Assembly: GCF_030766825.1 (NCBI RefSeq)
Contig: NZ_JASFDV010000074.1
Coordinates: 1 to 34,882 of the forward strand
Reading direction: 5' to 3'
Source of the DNA: Nocardiopsis sp. CC223A
GTDB lineage: Bacteria; Actinomycetota; Actinomycetes; Streptosporangiales; Streptosporangiaceae
DNA length: 34,882 nt
Part shown: piece by piece, positions 23,150-30,542 of the stretch
Layout of the letters: every line of letters begins with the position of its first letter
Numbering within the stretch: position 1 is the stretch's first letter
Position numbers and translations under genes: made by a program
Notes under the pieces: generated by a model
Seen by the model: the letters and a program-made list of their open reading frames with translations, nothing else
Databases searched by the model: none
What the model was told of the DNA's origin: nothing

Positions 23150-26100
23150 GTGAGATCACTACGGGACGATGAGCAGGAGATCGGCGACCTCGGGACACCG
23201 GTGTCCGCCGGGCGGCGGCCGGCGGTCATCCGGATCGGCCGACAGGGGGCGGGCGGGGCGTCCCTGCGCTGGAAGCCGCCCGCCGCCGAGGCCATCGACC
23301 CCCGCGCCCTGCTGGGCTACCTGCGCGCCTGCCTGCGCCGCGAGGCGGTGCACACCCACACGGTCCTGCTGGGCCACCTCGACGGCGACACCTGCGCCTG
23401 CCTGCCCGGCGGCACCGAGCCCCTGTTCACCGGCGGCGACCGTGCCCCGGTCGGGCCCGCGGCCGCCCGCGTCGTGCGCCTGGCCGCCCGGCACGGCCAG
23501 GCCCTGCGCTACGGCTACCCCCTCGTCATCCTCGGTGAGGGCGCCGACCGGGCGGCCCTGCCGCTGCTCACCGTGGACGTCCAGGCGGTCGAGGACCCCG
23601 CGTTCCCGGACGCCCCGCGGCTCCGCGCGATCGGCCCGCCCGACGTCAACGCCGCACTGCTGGAGCGGCTGGGCGCCACCGACCCCGAGGACCTCTTCGA
23701 GCTGCGGACCCGGCTGCGCTCCGGCCCCCAGGGCCCGCACCTCGACGGCAGGGTCGCCGACCTGGCCGTCAAGGTGCGCACCCTGCTCTCCCGCCTGGAG
23801 ATCGAGCGGGTCGACGACATCGACCCGGCGGCCACCCGGGACGCGCCCCGCGACCCCGTCGACGGCGCCCACAACGTCGCCGTCCTGTTCCGGGCCGGGC
23901 CCGGCGCCCGCCCCGGCGGCGAGGTGCCCGAACCGGGCACGGTCGAGGCGGTGCTGGCCGACCTCGACCCCACCGAACAGGACGGCATCGACCCCGGGGC
24001 CATCGGGGACACCGCCCTCCAGGCCCTGCTGCGGGGCCCCGGCGGCGCCGGACCGGACCCGGCCCCCGCCCGCGGCGCCCGGGCCGGCGACGAACACGAC
24101 GGCGACCCCGTCCCGCTCAGCGCCTTCCCCCTGGACCAGGCCCGGTACGCCGCGCTGTGCGCGGCCATGACCGACGGGCTCACCGCGGTGGCGGCCCCGC
24201 CCGGCACCGGCGTCCACGACCTCGTCGACGCCGTGGTGCGCACCGCCGTCGGCGCCGGGCAGCGGGTCCTGGTGTGCGGGCGCACCGAACACGACGTCCG
24301 CGAGGTCCTGCGTCGCGCCGAGGGGGGCCACCCGGTCATGCGGGTCGGCGGCAAGGAGCACAGGGCCGCCGAGGCACGCCTCATCGGACGACTGCTCGCC
24401 GAGCACGGCGGCGCCCCGCCCCGCGCCGAGGACCCCGCGGCCCACCGCGCCGAGCTGGCCCGCCACTGGTCCGTGGTCCGCGCCGTCTGGGACGAGATGG
24501 ACGGCATGGCCGCGGGCGGGTACGAACTCGCCCACCTGGCCCTGGAACGCGAACTCGGCATCGCCGACGGCTGGGACCCCGACCGGCTGTTCACCCCCGA
24601 GCGCGGTGGCCCCGAGTACTGGCTGCCCCGGGCCGAACGCGCCTTCGCCGGCGGCCTGGGAGCCTTCCAGCACCGGTCCGCGATCCGCCGCGAGCTGGGC
24701 CTGGGGACCGACCCCGAGACCCTGGCCCGCCTGTGCGCGACCGCCCGCCTGGAGAGCCGCTGGCGCGCCGCCCTGGACCGGCGCACCCGGCACGCGCCCC
24801 TGGGCGAGCTGACGGAGCGCCTGAGGGAGGCCCAGGAGCGGCACCGCGGCATCGGCGCCCGGTGCCTGGCCGTCGCCGTCGAACCCCGGCTGTGGCGGGG
24901 CAGGCCCGCCCTGGAGAACCGGCTGGAGACCCTCAACTGGCACCACGGCCCGGGCTGGCCCGGCATGGACGGGCTGATCGAGGTGCTGCCCGCCTGGGCG
25001 TGCCGTACCGACCAGGTCCGCGCCCTGCCCTCGCGCGCGGGCCTGTTCGACCTGGTCGTCGTGCTGGGCGCGGAGCGGACCCGGGTCTGCGAGCTGCTGC
25101 CCGCCCTGCACCGGGCGAACCGGGCCCTGGTCGTGGGCGACCCGGCGCACCCCGGCCCGGCCAGCGCCCTGGAACCCGACGAGGAACGCCGCGCCCTGGC
25201 CGCCGCCGGGCTCGCCGCGGACCGGCTGGACGAGCGGGGCCTGCGCCACGGGACCGGGTCGGCGCTGCGCGCGGCCGCCCGCGCCGTCGACGAGCCCCTG
25301 TGGCTGGACGAGCACTCCGGGGCGCCGCCCCTGCTCGCCGAGACCGCTTCGCGCCACTGCTACGGCGGGCGGGTGGCGGTGTCCACCGCACCCGACCCGG
25401 GCGGCGGCCCGGCCTTCGAATGGCGCGACGTCGCGGGCGTCTGCGAGGCCGCCCCCGGCCTGTCCTACATCAACCGGGAGGAGGCCTACCGTGCGGCCGT
25501 GGTCGTCGACGAGATCGACGAGCACCTGCCGCGCGGGCGCACCATCGCCGTGGTCGCCCCGACCCAGCCCCAGGTGGCGCTGCTGCGCCGCCTGTTGCGG
25601 CCGCGGACCTTCCGCCACCGCGTCGTGGTCGGCGGCCCCGACCTGCTCGGCGGCGACCTCGACCACACGGACATCACCGTGCTCTCGCCGCTGCTCGCCC
25701 GAGGCGCCCCCGCGATCATCGAGCGACGGGTGCGCCGTATGGGACACCTGTGGTCCGCGGTGCTCACCCGCACCGGGCAGCGGCTCGTGGTCGTCGGCGA
25801 CCGCTCCCACTGGGAGGCCGGGGACGGCCCGCTCGCCGAACTGGTCGCCGTACCCGAGAACGCCCCGGACGGCGCCTGCCGGGCCCTGGTGGACCGGCTC
25901 CGGGAGGCGGGCACCCGCGTCCGGCTCCAGCAGACCGTGGAGGGCTGGACCGCCGACCTCGTGGTCCGCTTCGGCGCCCGGCGCCTGCTCATCCTCCTGG
26001 ACCGCGAACCCGACGGCCGCAGGCTGCGCCGCCTCATGGCCCGCGGAGACGCCCTGAACCGCATCACCGGCGACCCCGTCGTGGTGGTCCCCGCCTGGCG

Positions 26101-26152
26101 CTGCCTCGCCGACCCCGACCGCCTCGTCCGGGAGATCCTCGGCGCCCGCTGA
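23150..26152 (+). CDS. Inactivated Upf1-like SF1 helicase with degenerate C-terminal endonuclease-like domain
   Basis: This is a 1000-residue intact frame from GTG. The layout follows actinobacterial AAA_11/AAA_12 helicases with a C-terminal DUF559/REase-like domain, but the active sites are gone. The Q motif remains at PLDQ (327-330). Walker A is APPGTGV (349-355), with the usual GKS/T replaced by G-V-H. Motif II, normally VDEASQ, is VLGAERT (638-644). Motif III is VVGDPAHPG (661-669), lacking the usual KQL/MQL. The usual HYRCHP is HSGAPP (722-727). Motif VI, normally NVAVTRAR, is SAVLTRTG (869-876). In the nuclease-like part D936 and D951 remain, but the E of the E-x-D pair is L949. The ending VVVPAWRCLADPDRLVREIL matches active relatives. 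Family matches are from memory. The length and lack of stops argue for a selected, non-catalytic protein, perhaps a DNA-binding scaffold. Nei follows 64 bp on. Confidence 0.8.
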   Translation: MRSLRDDEQEIGDLGTPVSAGRRPAVIRIGRQGAGGASLRWKPPAAEAIDPRALLGYLRACLRREAVHTHTVLLGHLDGDTCACLPGGTEPLFTGGDRAPVGPAAARVVRLAARHGQALRYGYPLVILGEGADRAALPLLTVDVQAVEDPAFPDAPRLRAIGPPDVNAALLERLGATDPEDLFELRTRLRSGPQGPHLDGRVADLAVKVRTLLSRLEIERVDDIDPAATRDAPRDPVDGAHNVAVLFRAGPGARPGGEVPEPGTVEAVLADLDPTEQDGIDPGAIGDTALQALLRGPGGAGPDPAPARGARAGDEHDGDPVPLSAFPLDQARYAALCAAMTDGLTAVAAPPGTGVHDLVDAVVRTAVGAGQRVLVCGRTEHDVREVLRRAEGGHPVMRVGGKEHRAAEARLIGRLLAEHGGAPPRAEDPAAHRAELARHWSVVRAVWDEMDGMAAGGYELAHLALERELGIADGWDPDRLFTPERGGPEYWLPRAERAFAGGLGAFQHRSAIRRELGLGTDPETLARLCATARLESRWRAALDRRTRHAPLGELTERLREAQERHRGIGARCLAVAVEPRLWRGRPALENRLETLNWHHGPGWPGMDGLIEVLPAWACRTDQVRALPSRAGLFDLVVVLGAERTRVCELLPALHRANRALVVGDPAHPGPASALEPDEERRALAAAGLAADRLDERGLRHGTGSALRAAARAVDEPLWLDEHSGAPPLLAETASRHCYGGRVAVSTAPDPGGGPAFEWRDVAGVCEAAPGLSYINREEAYRAAVVVDEIDEHLPRGRTIAVVAPTQPQVALLRRLLRPRTFRHRVVVGGPDLLGGDLDHTDITVLSPLLARGAPAIIERRVRRMGHLWSAVLTRTGQRLVVVGDRSHWEAGDGPLAELVAVPENAPDGACRALVDRLREAGTRVRLQQTVEGWTADLVVRFGARRLLILLDREPDGRRLRRLMARGDALNRITGDPVVVVPAWRCLADPDRLVREILGAR

Positions 26153-26216
26153 CCCGCACTACCCTTGGTGCGGCGGGGATCCGGCTCCGCCGTGCTCAGG
26201 GAACGAGGGGGATCGG

Positions 26217-27098
26217 GTGCCCGAGGGCCACACTCTGCACCGGTTGGCGGCGCACTTCGACAAGACCTTCGGCGGCGGCGCGGTACGGGCCACCAGCCCC
26301 CAGGGCCGCTTCGCCGACGGGGCGGCCCGGATCGACGGCCGGGTCCTGACCACCGGCGAGGCGCACGGCAAGCACCTGTTCCTGGGCTTCGACTCGGGGG
26401 AGTGGCTGCGGGTCCACCTGGGCCTGTACGGCGCCTGGACCTTCGGCGACGCCGACGGCGAGCGCCACCTGGGCGCGCCCCGCACCGCCGGGGCCGACCG
26501 GATCGACCTGGTGCGCGACGCGGACGGGTTCGTCGTACCGCCGCCGCCGGTCGGCACCGTCCGGGCCCGGCTGGTCAACGCCTCCGGCTGGGCGGACCTG
26601 CGCGGCCCCTCGGCCTGCGAGGTCGTCACCGAGGCGGAGAAACTGGCCGTCCAGGAGCGCCTGGGCCCCGACCCGCTGCGTCCCGACGCCGACCCCGAAC
26701 GCGCCTGGCGTGCGGTCTCCCGCTCCCGGACGAGCATCGCCGCCCTGCTCATGCGGCAGGAGGTCATCGCCGGGATCGGCAACATCTACCGCGCGGAGTC
26801 CCTGTTCCGCGCGGGCCTGGACCCGATGACCCCGGGCCGGGACCTCGCCCGGGAGCAGTGGGACGCCCTCTGGAAGGACCTGTCCGGGCTGCTCCGGGAC
26901 GGCGTCCGCGACGGGTACATCATCACGACCCGCCCCGAGCACCGGCCCGACCCCGACGCCCGCCCGGTGCCCCGGCCGGACACCCTGTACGTCTGCTATC
27001 GCACCGGCGACCCCTGCCGGGTGTGCGGCTCCCCGATCGCCGCGACCGAACTGGCCGGGCGAACGCTCTACTGGTGCCCGGGCTGCCAGTCGGCGTGA
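26217..27098 (+). CDS. nei: Fpg/Nei-family DNA glycosylase/AP lyase (endonuclease VIII type)
   Basis: The product has 293 residues and begins MPEGHT, where P2 (after Met removal the N-terminal amine) is the Schiff-base nucleophile and E3 the catalytic acid; MPEGxT marks the Nei branch. K52 in HGKHLFL is the conserved lysine. IGNIYRAE and the helix-two-turn-helix precede a C-terminal zinc finger with C267-x2-C270 and C287-x2-C290. Such enzymes excise oxidised pyrimidines and nick the AP site. The GTG start is fixed because the proline must be residue 2; GAGGGGG precedes it. It lies 64 bp after the pseudo-helicase gene with no obvious terminator between, so co-expression is likely. Confidence 0.93.
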   Translation: MPEGHTLHRLAAHFDKTFGGGAVRATSPQGRFADGAARIDGRVLTTGEAHGKHLFLGFDSGEWLRVHLGLYGAWTFGDADGERHLGAPRTAGADRIDLVRDADGFVVPPPPVGTVRARLVNASGWADLRGPSACEVVTEAEKLAVQERLGPDPLRPDADPERAWRAVSRSRTSIAALLMRQEVIAGIGNIYRAESLFRAGLDPMTPGRDLAREQWDALWKDLSGLLRDGVRDGYIITTRPEHRPDPDARPVPRPDTLYVCYRTGDPCRVCGSPIAATELAGRTLYWCPGCQSA

Positions 27099-27141
27099 CA
27101 GACGGTCCCCACTCGCCTGTCGATGCTGACAGAGCGTGCAG

Positions 27142-27173
27142 TACAATCCCACATCGCCGCTTAACCGGTTCAG
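27142..27173 (+). promoter_or_regulatory. lacI-type gene promoter (-10) and palindromic operator
   Basis: TACAAT at 27142-27147 is a good -10. The palindrome CTTAACCGGTTCAG at 27160-27173 fits CTGAACCGGTTCAG at 13 of 14 positions and lies at about +6 to +19. The same motif occurs in the leader of the downstream binding-protein gene, which makes it a good candidate operator of the LacI protein encoded next. No clear -35 was found. Confidence 0.65.
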
Positions 27174-27206
27174 TATTCGAGTTCAGGGGGACGTGTGGGG
27201 GGTTTG

Positions 27207-28226
27207 ATGCGACGGCCGACCATCATGGACATCGCCAGGGCCGCGGGGGTGTCCAAGGGGGCGGTCTCCTACGCCCTCAACGGTCGGCCCGGGGTCTCGC
27301 AGGAGACCCGCGAGCGCATCCTGGCCATCGCCCATGACCTGGGCTGGGCGCCCAGCAGCACGGCGCGCGCCCTGTCGCCCGGCGGCCGGGTGGGCGCGTT
27401 CGGCCTGGTGATCGACCGGCCCGCCCGCTTCCTGGGGGTCGAACCGTTCTTCATGCAACTGGTCTCGGGCATCGAGGCGGAGCTGGCCGCCACGGACACG
27501 GACCTGCTGCTCCAGGTCACCGACGACCGGAAGGCCGAGGCGGGGGTCTACCGCCGGTGGTTCGCCGAGCGCCGTGTGGACGGGGTGATCATCGTCGACC
27601 TGCGGGTCGACGACCCCAGGGTGGCGCTGGTGGAGGAGATGCCCCTGCCCGCCGTCGTCCTGGGCGGGCCACAGGGGGGCGGCTCCCTGTCGTGCCTGTA
27701 CACCGACGACGCCTCCTCCGTCCGGGAGGTCGTGCACTACCTGGCGGCCCTGGGGCACCGGCGGGTCGTCCGGGTGGCCGGGCCGGACGAGTTCGTGCAC
27801 ACCCGCGACCGGACCCGCGCCTTCGAGGCGGCCGCCGCCGAGGCGGGGCTGCCGGGGGCGGTCACGGTGCACGCGGACTACACGGGGGAGTCGGGCGCCC
27901 GCACGACCCGCCGCCTGCTGGCCCGCGCGGACAGACCCACCGCGCTGGTCTACGACAACGACCTCATGGCGGTGGCCGGGCTGGGGGTGGCCCGCGAGAT
28001 GGGGGTCGACGTGCCGGGTCAGCTGTCCATCGTGGCCTGGGACGACTCGGTGCTGTGCCGGCTGGTGCACCCGGCCCTGACCGCGGTCGCCCGGGACGTG
28101 GTCGCCGGGGGGCGGGAGGTCGCGCGCATGCTCGCGGAGGCCGTCCAGGGCAAGTCCGTGGGCAGCCGGGAGACGGTCCGGGGAGAACTCCAGCCGCGCG
28201 GCAGCACGGGTCCCCTGACGGGCTGA
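27207..28226 (+). CDS. LacI-family transcriptional regulator of the adjacent importer
   Basis: The ATG at 27207 gives 339 residues and places the family motif normally (RRPTIMDIARAAGVSKGAVSY); a GTG four codons upstream is possible. In LacI numbering the recognition-helix residues are K17, G18 and Y22, unlike the RG...R of CebR, so it should prefer a different operator. The remaining 280 residues are a periplasmic-binding-like sugar-sensing domain with the hinge ARALSPGGRVGAFGLV and a typical YDNDLMAVAGLGVAREMGV region. It is expected to repress until a sugar is bound. It precedes and is codirectional with the family-5 ABC importer. Its promoter and the importer leader share a palindrome. Confidence 0.93.
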   Translation: MRRPTIMDIARAAGVSKGAVSYALNGRPGVSQETRERILAIAHDLGWAPSSTARALSPGGRVGAFGLVIDRPARFLGVEPFFMQLVSGIEAELAATDTDLLLQVTDDRKAEAGVYRRWFAERRVDGVIIVDLRVDDPRVALVEEMPLPAVVLGGPQGGGSLSCLYTDDASSVREVVHYLAALGHRRVVRVAGPDEFVHTRDRTRAFEAAAAEAGLPGAVTVHADYTGESGARTTRRLLARADRPTALVYDNDLMAVAGLGVAREMGVDVPGQLSIVAWDDSVLCRLVHPALTAVARDVVAGGREVARMLAEAVQGKSVGSRETVRGELQPRGSTGPLTG

Positions 28227-28242
28227 CCGGCCGGTGGGCCGG
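28227..28242 (+). terminator. Weak hairpin after the lacI-type gene
   Basis: CCGGCC (28227-28232) and GGCCGG (28237-28242) pair around GGTG immediately after the stop codon. The stem is only six base pairs and there is no T-tract, so termination may be partial. Confidence 0.35.
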
Positions 28243-28282
28243 CGTCGGTCGAGATCGCCCCGGGTGCGCTCCCGGAGTCTCA

Positions 28283-28296
28283 TGGGAGCGCTACCA
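28283..28296. promoter_or_regulatory. CebR/CelR-type box, one mismatch
   Basis: TGGGAGCGCTACCA differs at one position from TGGGAGCGCTCCCA, the operator known for CebR of Streptomyces and CelR of Thermobifida. It lies at the upstream end of the leader of the importer operon. Confidence 0.7.
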
Positions 28297-28369
28297 AAAC
28301 ATCATTCCCTGTGGAAAACTGGCGCGCACGGCGTGCCCTGTGTCACACCCATCACGAGGGGGAGGTCCC

Positions 28370-28531
28370 ATGGTGAACCGGTTCGACGGTCATCGGTTCG
28401 TCGTCCTGCCCACGTCTGTGCTGTTACAAGCGAATAACAGCGGAGTGACGGCCATTGACGCCCTTCCCGTCCACGTGTTGTTGTTAACGTCACTTACCCG
28501 GTTCAGCAACGGCCTGTCTCCGCGCCCCTGA
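28370..28531 (+). CDS. Possible 53-residue leader peptide upstream of the importer operon
   Basis: An ATG at 28370 has GAGGGGGAGGT five bases upstream and opens a 53-codon frame ending two bases before the perfect CebR-type box. The product begins MVNRFDGHRFVVLPTSVLLQ and contains a hydrophobic stretch (ALPVHVLLLT). It matches no family I know. Operator-like palindromes overlap the frame at its start and near its end, which speaks against strong coding constraint. It could be a leader peptide, or a chance frame. Confidence 0.25.
   Translation: MVNRFDGHRFVVLPTSVLLQANNSGVTAIDALPVHVLLLTSLTRFSNGLSPRP
28373..28386. promoter_or_regulatory. Second copy of the LacI-type palindrome
   Basis: GTGAACCGGTTCGA matches CTGAACCGGTTCAG at 11 of 14 positions, with a perfect GAACCGGTTC core at 28375-28384. 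It may be an auxiliary operator for looping with the site at 28493. Confidence 0.5.
28420..28441. promoter_or_regulatory. Inverted repeat in the importer leader
   Basis: GCTGTTA (28420-28426) and TAACAGC (28435-28441) are perfect seven-base arms around an eight-base centre. It lies upstream of TTGACG (28455-28460), a possible -35 for the importer operon. It could be an activator or repressor site or an RNA hairpin. Confidence 0.4.
28493..28506. promoter_or_regulatory. Third copy of the LacI-type palindrome
   Basis: CTTACCCGGTTCAG matches CTGAACCGGTTCAG at 12 of 14 positions and shares 13 of 14 bases with the site at the lacI promoter. If TTGACG at 28455 is the -35, it lies at about the transcript start of the importer operon. 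Confidence 0.6.
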
Positions 28532-28532
28532 T

Positions 28533-28546
28533 TGGGAGCGCTCCCA
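28533..28546. promoter_or_regulatory. Perfect CebR/CelR-type box
   Basis: TGGGAGCGCTCCCA is an exact 14-bp copy of the operator bound by CebR (Streptomyces) and CelR (Thermobifida fusca), repressors released by cellobiose. It lies 70 bp upstream of the solute-binding protein start. The cognate repressor is not in this window. Confidence 0.85.
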
Positions 28547-28616
28547 CCTCTTCGGGTCCCGAAGAGGGCAGTTCCCCCCACGAGCGGCCGACCGGGTGGA
28601 TGAAGGAGGAGTCGAG

Positions 28617-30329
28617 ATGAGATCTCTTCGGCTTCCGGCGGCACTCGCGGCACTGACCCTCGCGGTCACGGCCTGCGCGGGTGGCGGCGGCGGAAACGGA
28701 GAAGGTTCCGGCGAGTACCCGCGGAACGAGACGCTGTACACCACCGGAACGGCGTGGGGCCCGCCCGCGAACTGGAACCCCTTCATGCAGGGCCAGTACG
28801 CGGTCGGCACGGTGGGGCTGGCCTACGAGCCGCTCTTCCTCTTCGACCCGAACACCAGCGAGTACGTCCCCTGGCTGGCCGAGAGCCACAGCTGGCCCGA
28901 GGAGAACGTCCACGAGATCGTCCTGCGCGAGGGCATCACGTGGTCGGACGGGGAGGCCTTCGACTCCGCCGACGTGGTGTCCACACTGGAGATCGGCCAG
29001 TTCGGGTCCGTCCCCTTCAGCAACCTGTGGAACTTCATCGAGGGCGTGGAGGCCGTGGACGCGCAGACCGTCCGCGTCACGTTCAGCGAGAACCGCCCGC
29101 AGGAGTGGATGAACTGGGTCTACTCGCACCCCATCGCGCCCGAGCACATCTGGGCCGAGAAGACCGAAGAGCAGGTCATGAGCGACGTGAACGAGGACCC
29201 GGTCGGCACCGGTCCCTACGTCTACGAGTCGCACACCGACGAGCGCCTGGTCTGGGAGCGCAAGGACGACTGGTGGGGCACCGATGCGCTCGACTACGAG
29301 ATGAAGCCCCGCTACATCGTCGACCTCGTCAACGCCTCCAATGACATCACCCTGGGCATGCTCCAGCAGGGAGAGGTCGACCTCTCGAACAACTTCCTGC
29401 CCGGCATCGACCAGATCATCAACGGCAACGAGGCGATCACCAGCTACTACGACGGCCCGCCGTACATGCAGGCCGCCAACACCGCGTGGCTGGTGCCCAA
29501 CACCACCAAGGAGCCGCTGAACGACCCCGAGTTCCGGCAGGCGCTGGCCCACTCGATCGACATGCAGTCGATCATCGAGGGCCCCTACACCAACCTGGTC
29601 GAGGCCGCCAGCCCCACCGGACTGCTCCCGCTCTGGGACGAGTACATCGACCACGACCTGGTGGCGGAGGAGGGTTTCTCCTTCAACGCCGACCGCGCGG
29701 TGGAGATCCTGGAGGACGCGGGTTACCAGGACCAGGACGGCGACGGCTACGTCGAGACGCCCGACGGCGACCCCATCGCCCTGACCCTGGAGGTCCCCGC
29801 CGGCTGGACCGACTGGATGGAGGCGTCCAACGTCATCGCGTCGAACGCCCAGGCGGTCGGCATCAACGTCGAGGCGCAGACCCCCGAGTTCGACCTGCTG
29901 GTGGACAACCGCAACTCCGGTGAGTTCGACCTGGTCATCAACAACGAGCGCGGGGCCAGCAACACCCCCTGGACCTACTACGACTACCTCTTCCAGCTGC
30001 CCCTCAACGAGCAGCAGACCACGGTGAACTTCGGCCGCTACGAGAACGAGGAGGCGTGGGAGCTCGTCGAGCAGCTCGCCGCCGTCCCCGCGGACGACGT
30101 CGAGGCCGCGGCCGAGATCACCTCGCAGATCCAGGAGATCCAGCTGGCCGAGCTCCCGGCCATCCCGCTCTGGTACAACGGCATGTGGTCGCAGGCCAAC
30201 AACACGTACTGGACGAACTGGCCGAGCGACGCCGAGGGCGCGCCGAAGAGCTACGCCACCCTGTGGAACGGTATGTGGCAGCTCGGAGCGATCACCACCC
30301 TGGCCACCATCGAGCCGGCCGGCGAGTAG
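28617..30329 (+). CDS. ABC importer solute-binding lipoprotein, family 5, probable oligosaccharide binder
   Basis: The ATG at 28617 follows AAGGAGGAG and gives 570 residues. The signal peptide (residues 1-19) ends in the lipobox VTAC, so C20 is lipidated and the protein is anchored outside the membrane. A Gly-rich linker (20-35) is followed by a family-5 domain: LAYEPLFLFDPNT, LREGITWSDGEAFDSADVV, and PEFRQALAHSID. Family 5 is best known for peptides, but the opening GTAWGPPANWNPF resembles the sugar-binding members such as the Thermotoga cellobiose-binding protein CbtA. CebR-type boxes in the leader support a beta-glucan oligosaccharide as ligand. It heads the five-gene importer operon. Confidence 0.92.
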   Translation: MRSLRLPAALAALTLAVTACAGGGGGNGEGSGEYPRNETLYTTGTAWGPPANWNPFMQGQYAVGTVGLAYEPLFLFDPNTSEYVPWLAESHSWPEENVHEIVLREGITWSDGEAFDSADVVSTLEIGQFGSVPFSNLWNFIEGVEAVDAQTVRVTFSENRPQEWMNWVYSHPIAPEHIWAEKTEEQVMSDVNEDPVGTGPYVYESHTDERLVWERKDDWWGTDALDYEMKPRYIVDLVNASNDITLGMLQQGEVDLSNNFLPGIDQIINGNEAITSYYDGPPYMQAANTAWLVPNTTKEPLNDPEFRQALAHSIDMQSIIEGPYTNLVEAASPTGLLPLWDEYIDHDLVAEEGFSFNADRAVEILEDAGYQDQDGDGYVETPDGDPIALTLEVPAGWTDWMEASNVIASNAQAVGINVEAQTPEFDLLVDNRNSGEFDLVINNERGASNTPWTYYDYLFQLPLNEQQTTVNFGRYENEEAWELVEQLAAVPADDVEAAAEITSQIQEIQLAELPAIPLWYNGMWSQANNTYWTNWPSDAEGAPKSYATLWNGMWQLGAITTLATIEPAGE

Positions 30330-30339
30330 CCGCACCCCT

Positions 30340-30481
30340 GGTCGGCGGGCCGGAGCACCCCTCCTCCCGAGTCCCGCCGACCGTTCGGCCCCGGTCGGGC
30401 GCGGCGCGAAAGCCCGCCCGGGGCCGCCTCGGCGCCGGCGGGACACCGGATCCCCGCGGGAACCCCCTCACCAGGGTTCCC
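30340..30481 (+). other. Intercistronic hairpins between binding protein and first permease
   Basis: Three inverted repeats lie in this 213-bp gap. GGTCGGCGGG (30340-30349) pairs with CCCGCCGACC (30373-30382). A second, imperfect pair runs from about 30387 to 30425 (GGCCCCG with CGGGGCC at its base). GGGAACCC (30458-30465) pairs with GGGTTCCC (30474-30481). Such structures usually stabilise the upstream mRNA or attenuate read-through, giving more binding protein than membrane subunits. Confidence 0.65.
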
Positions 30482-30542
30482 CTCCGTGTCCCGCCCTGCC
30501 CGTGGCTCGTCGTCCGTCCGCCACCATCACCTGGAGGAACGT

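Noticed and set aside
27126..27147. CTGACA and TACAAT as a -35/-10 pair for lacI
   Set aside because: The spacing is only ten bases, too short for a sigma-70-type promoter; only the TACAAT is retained.
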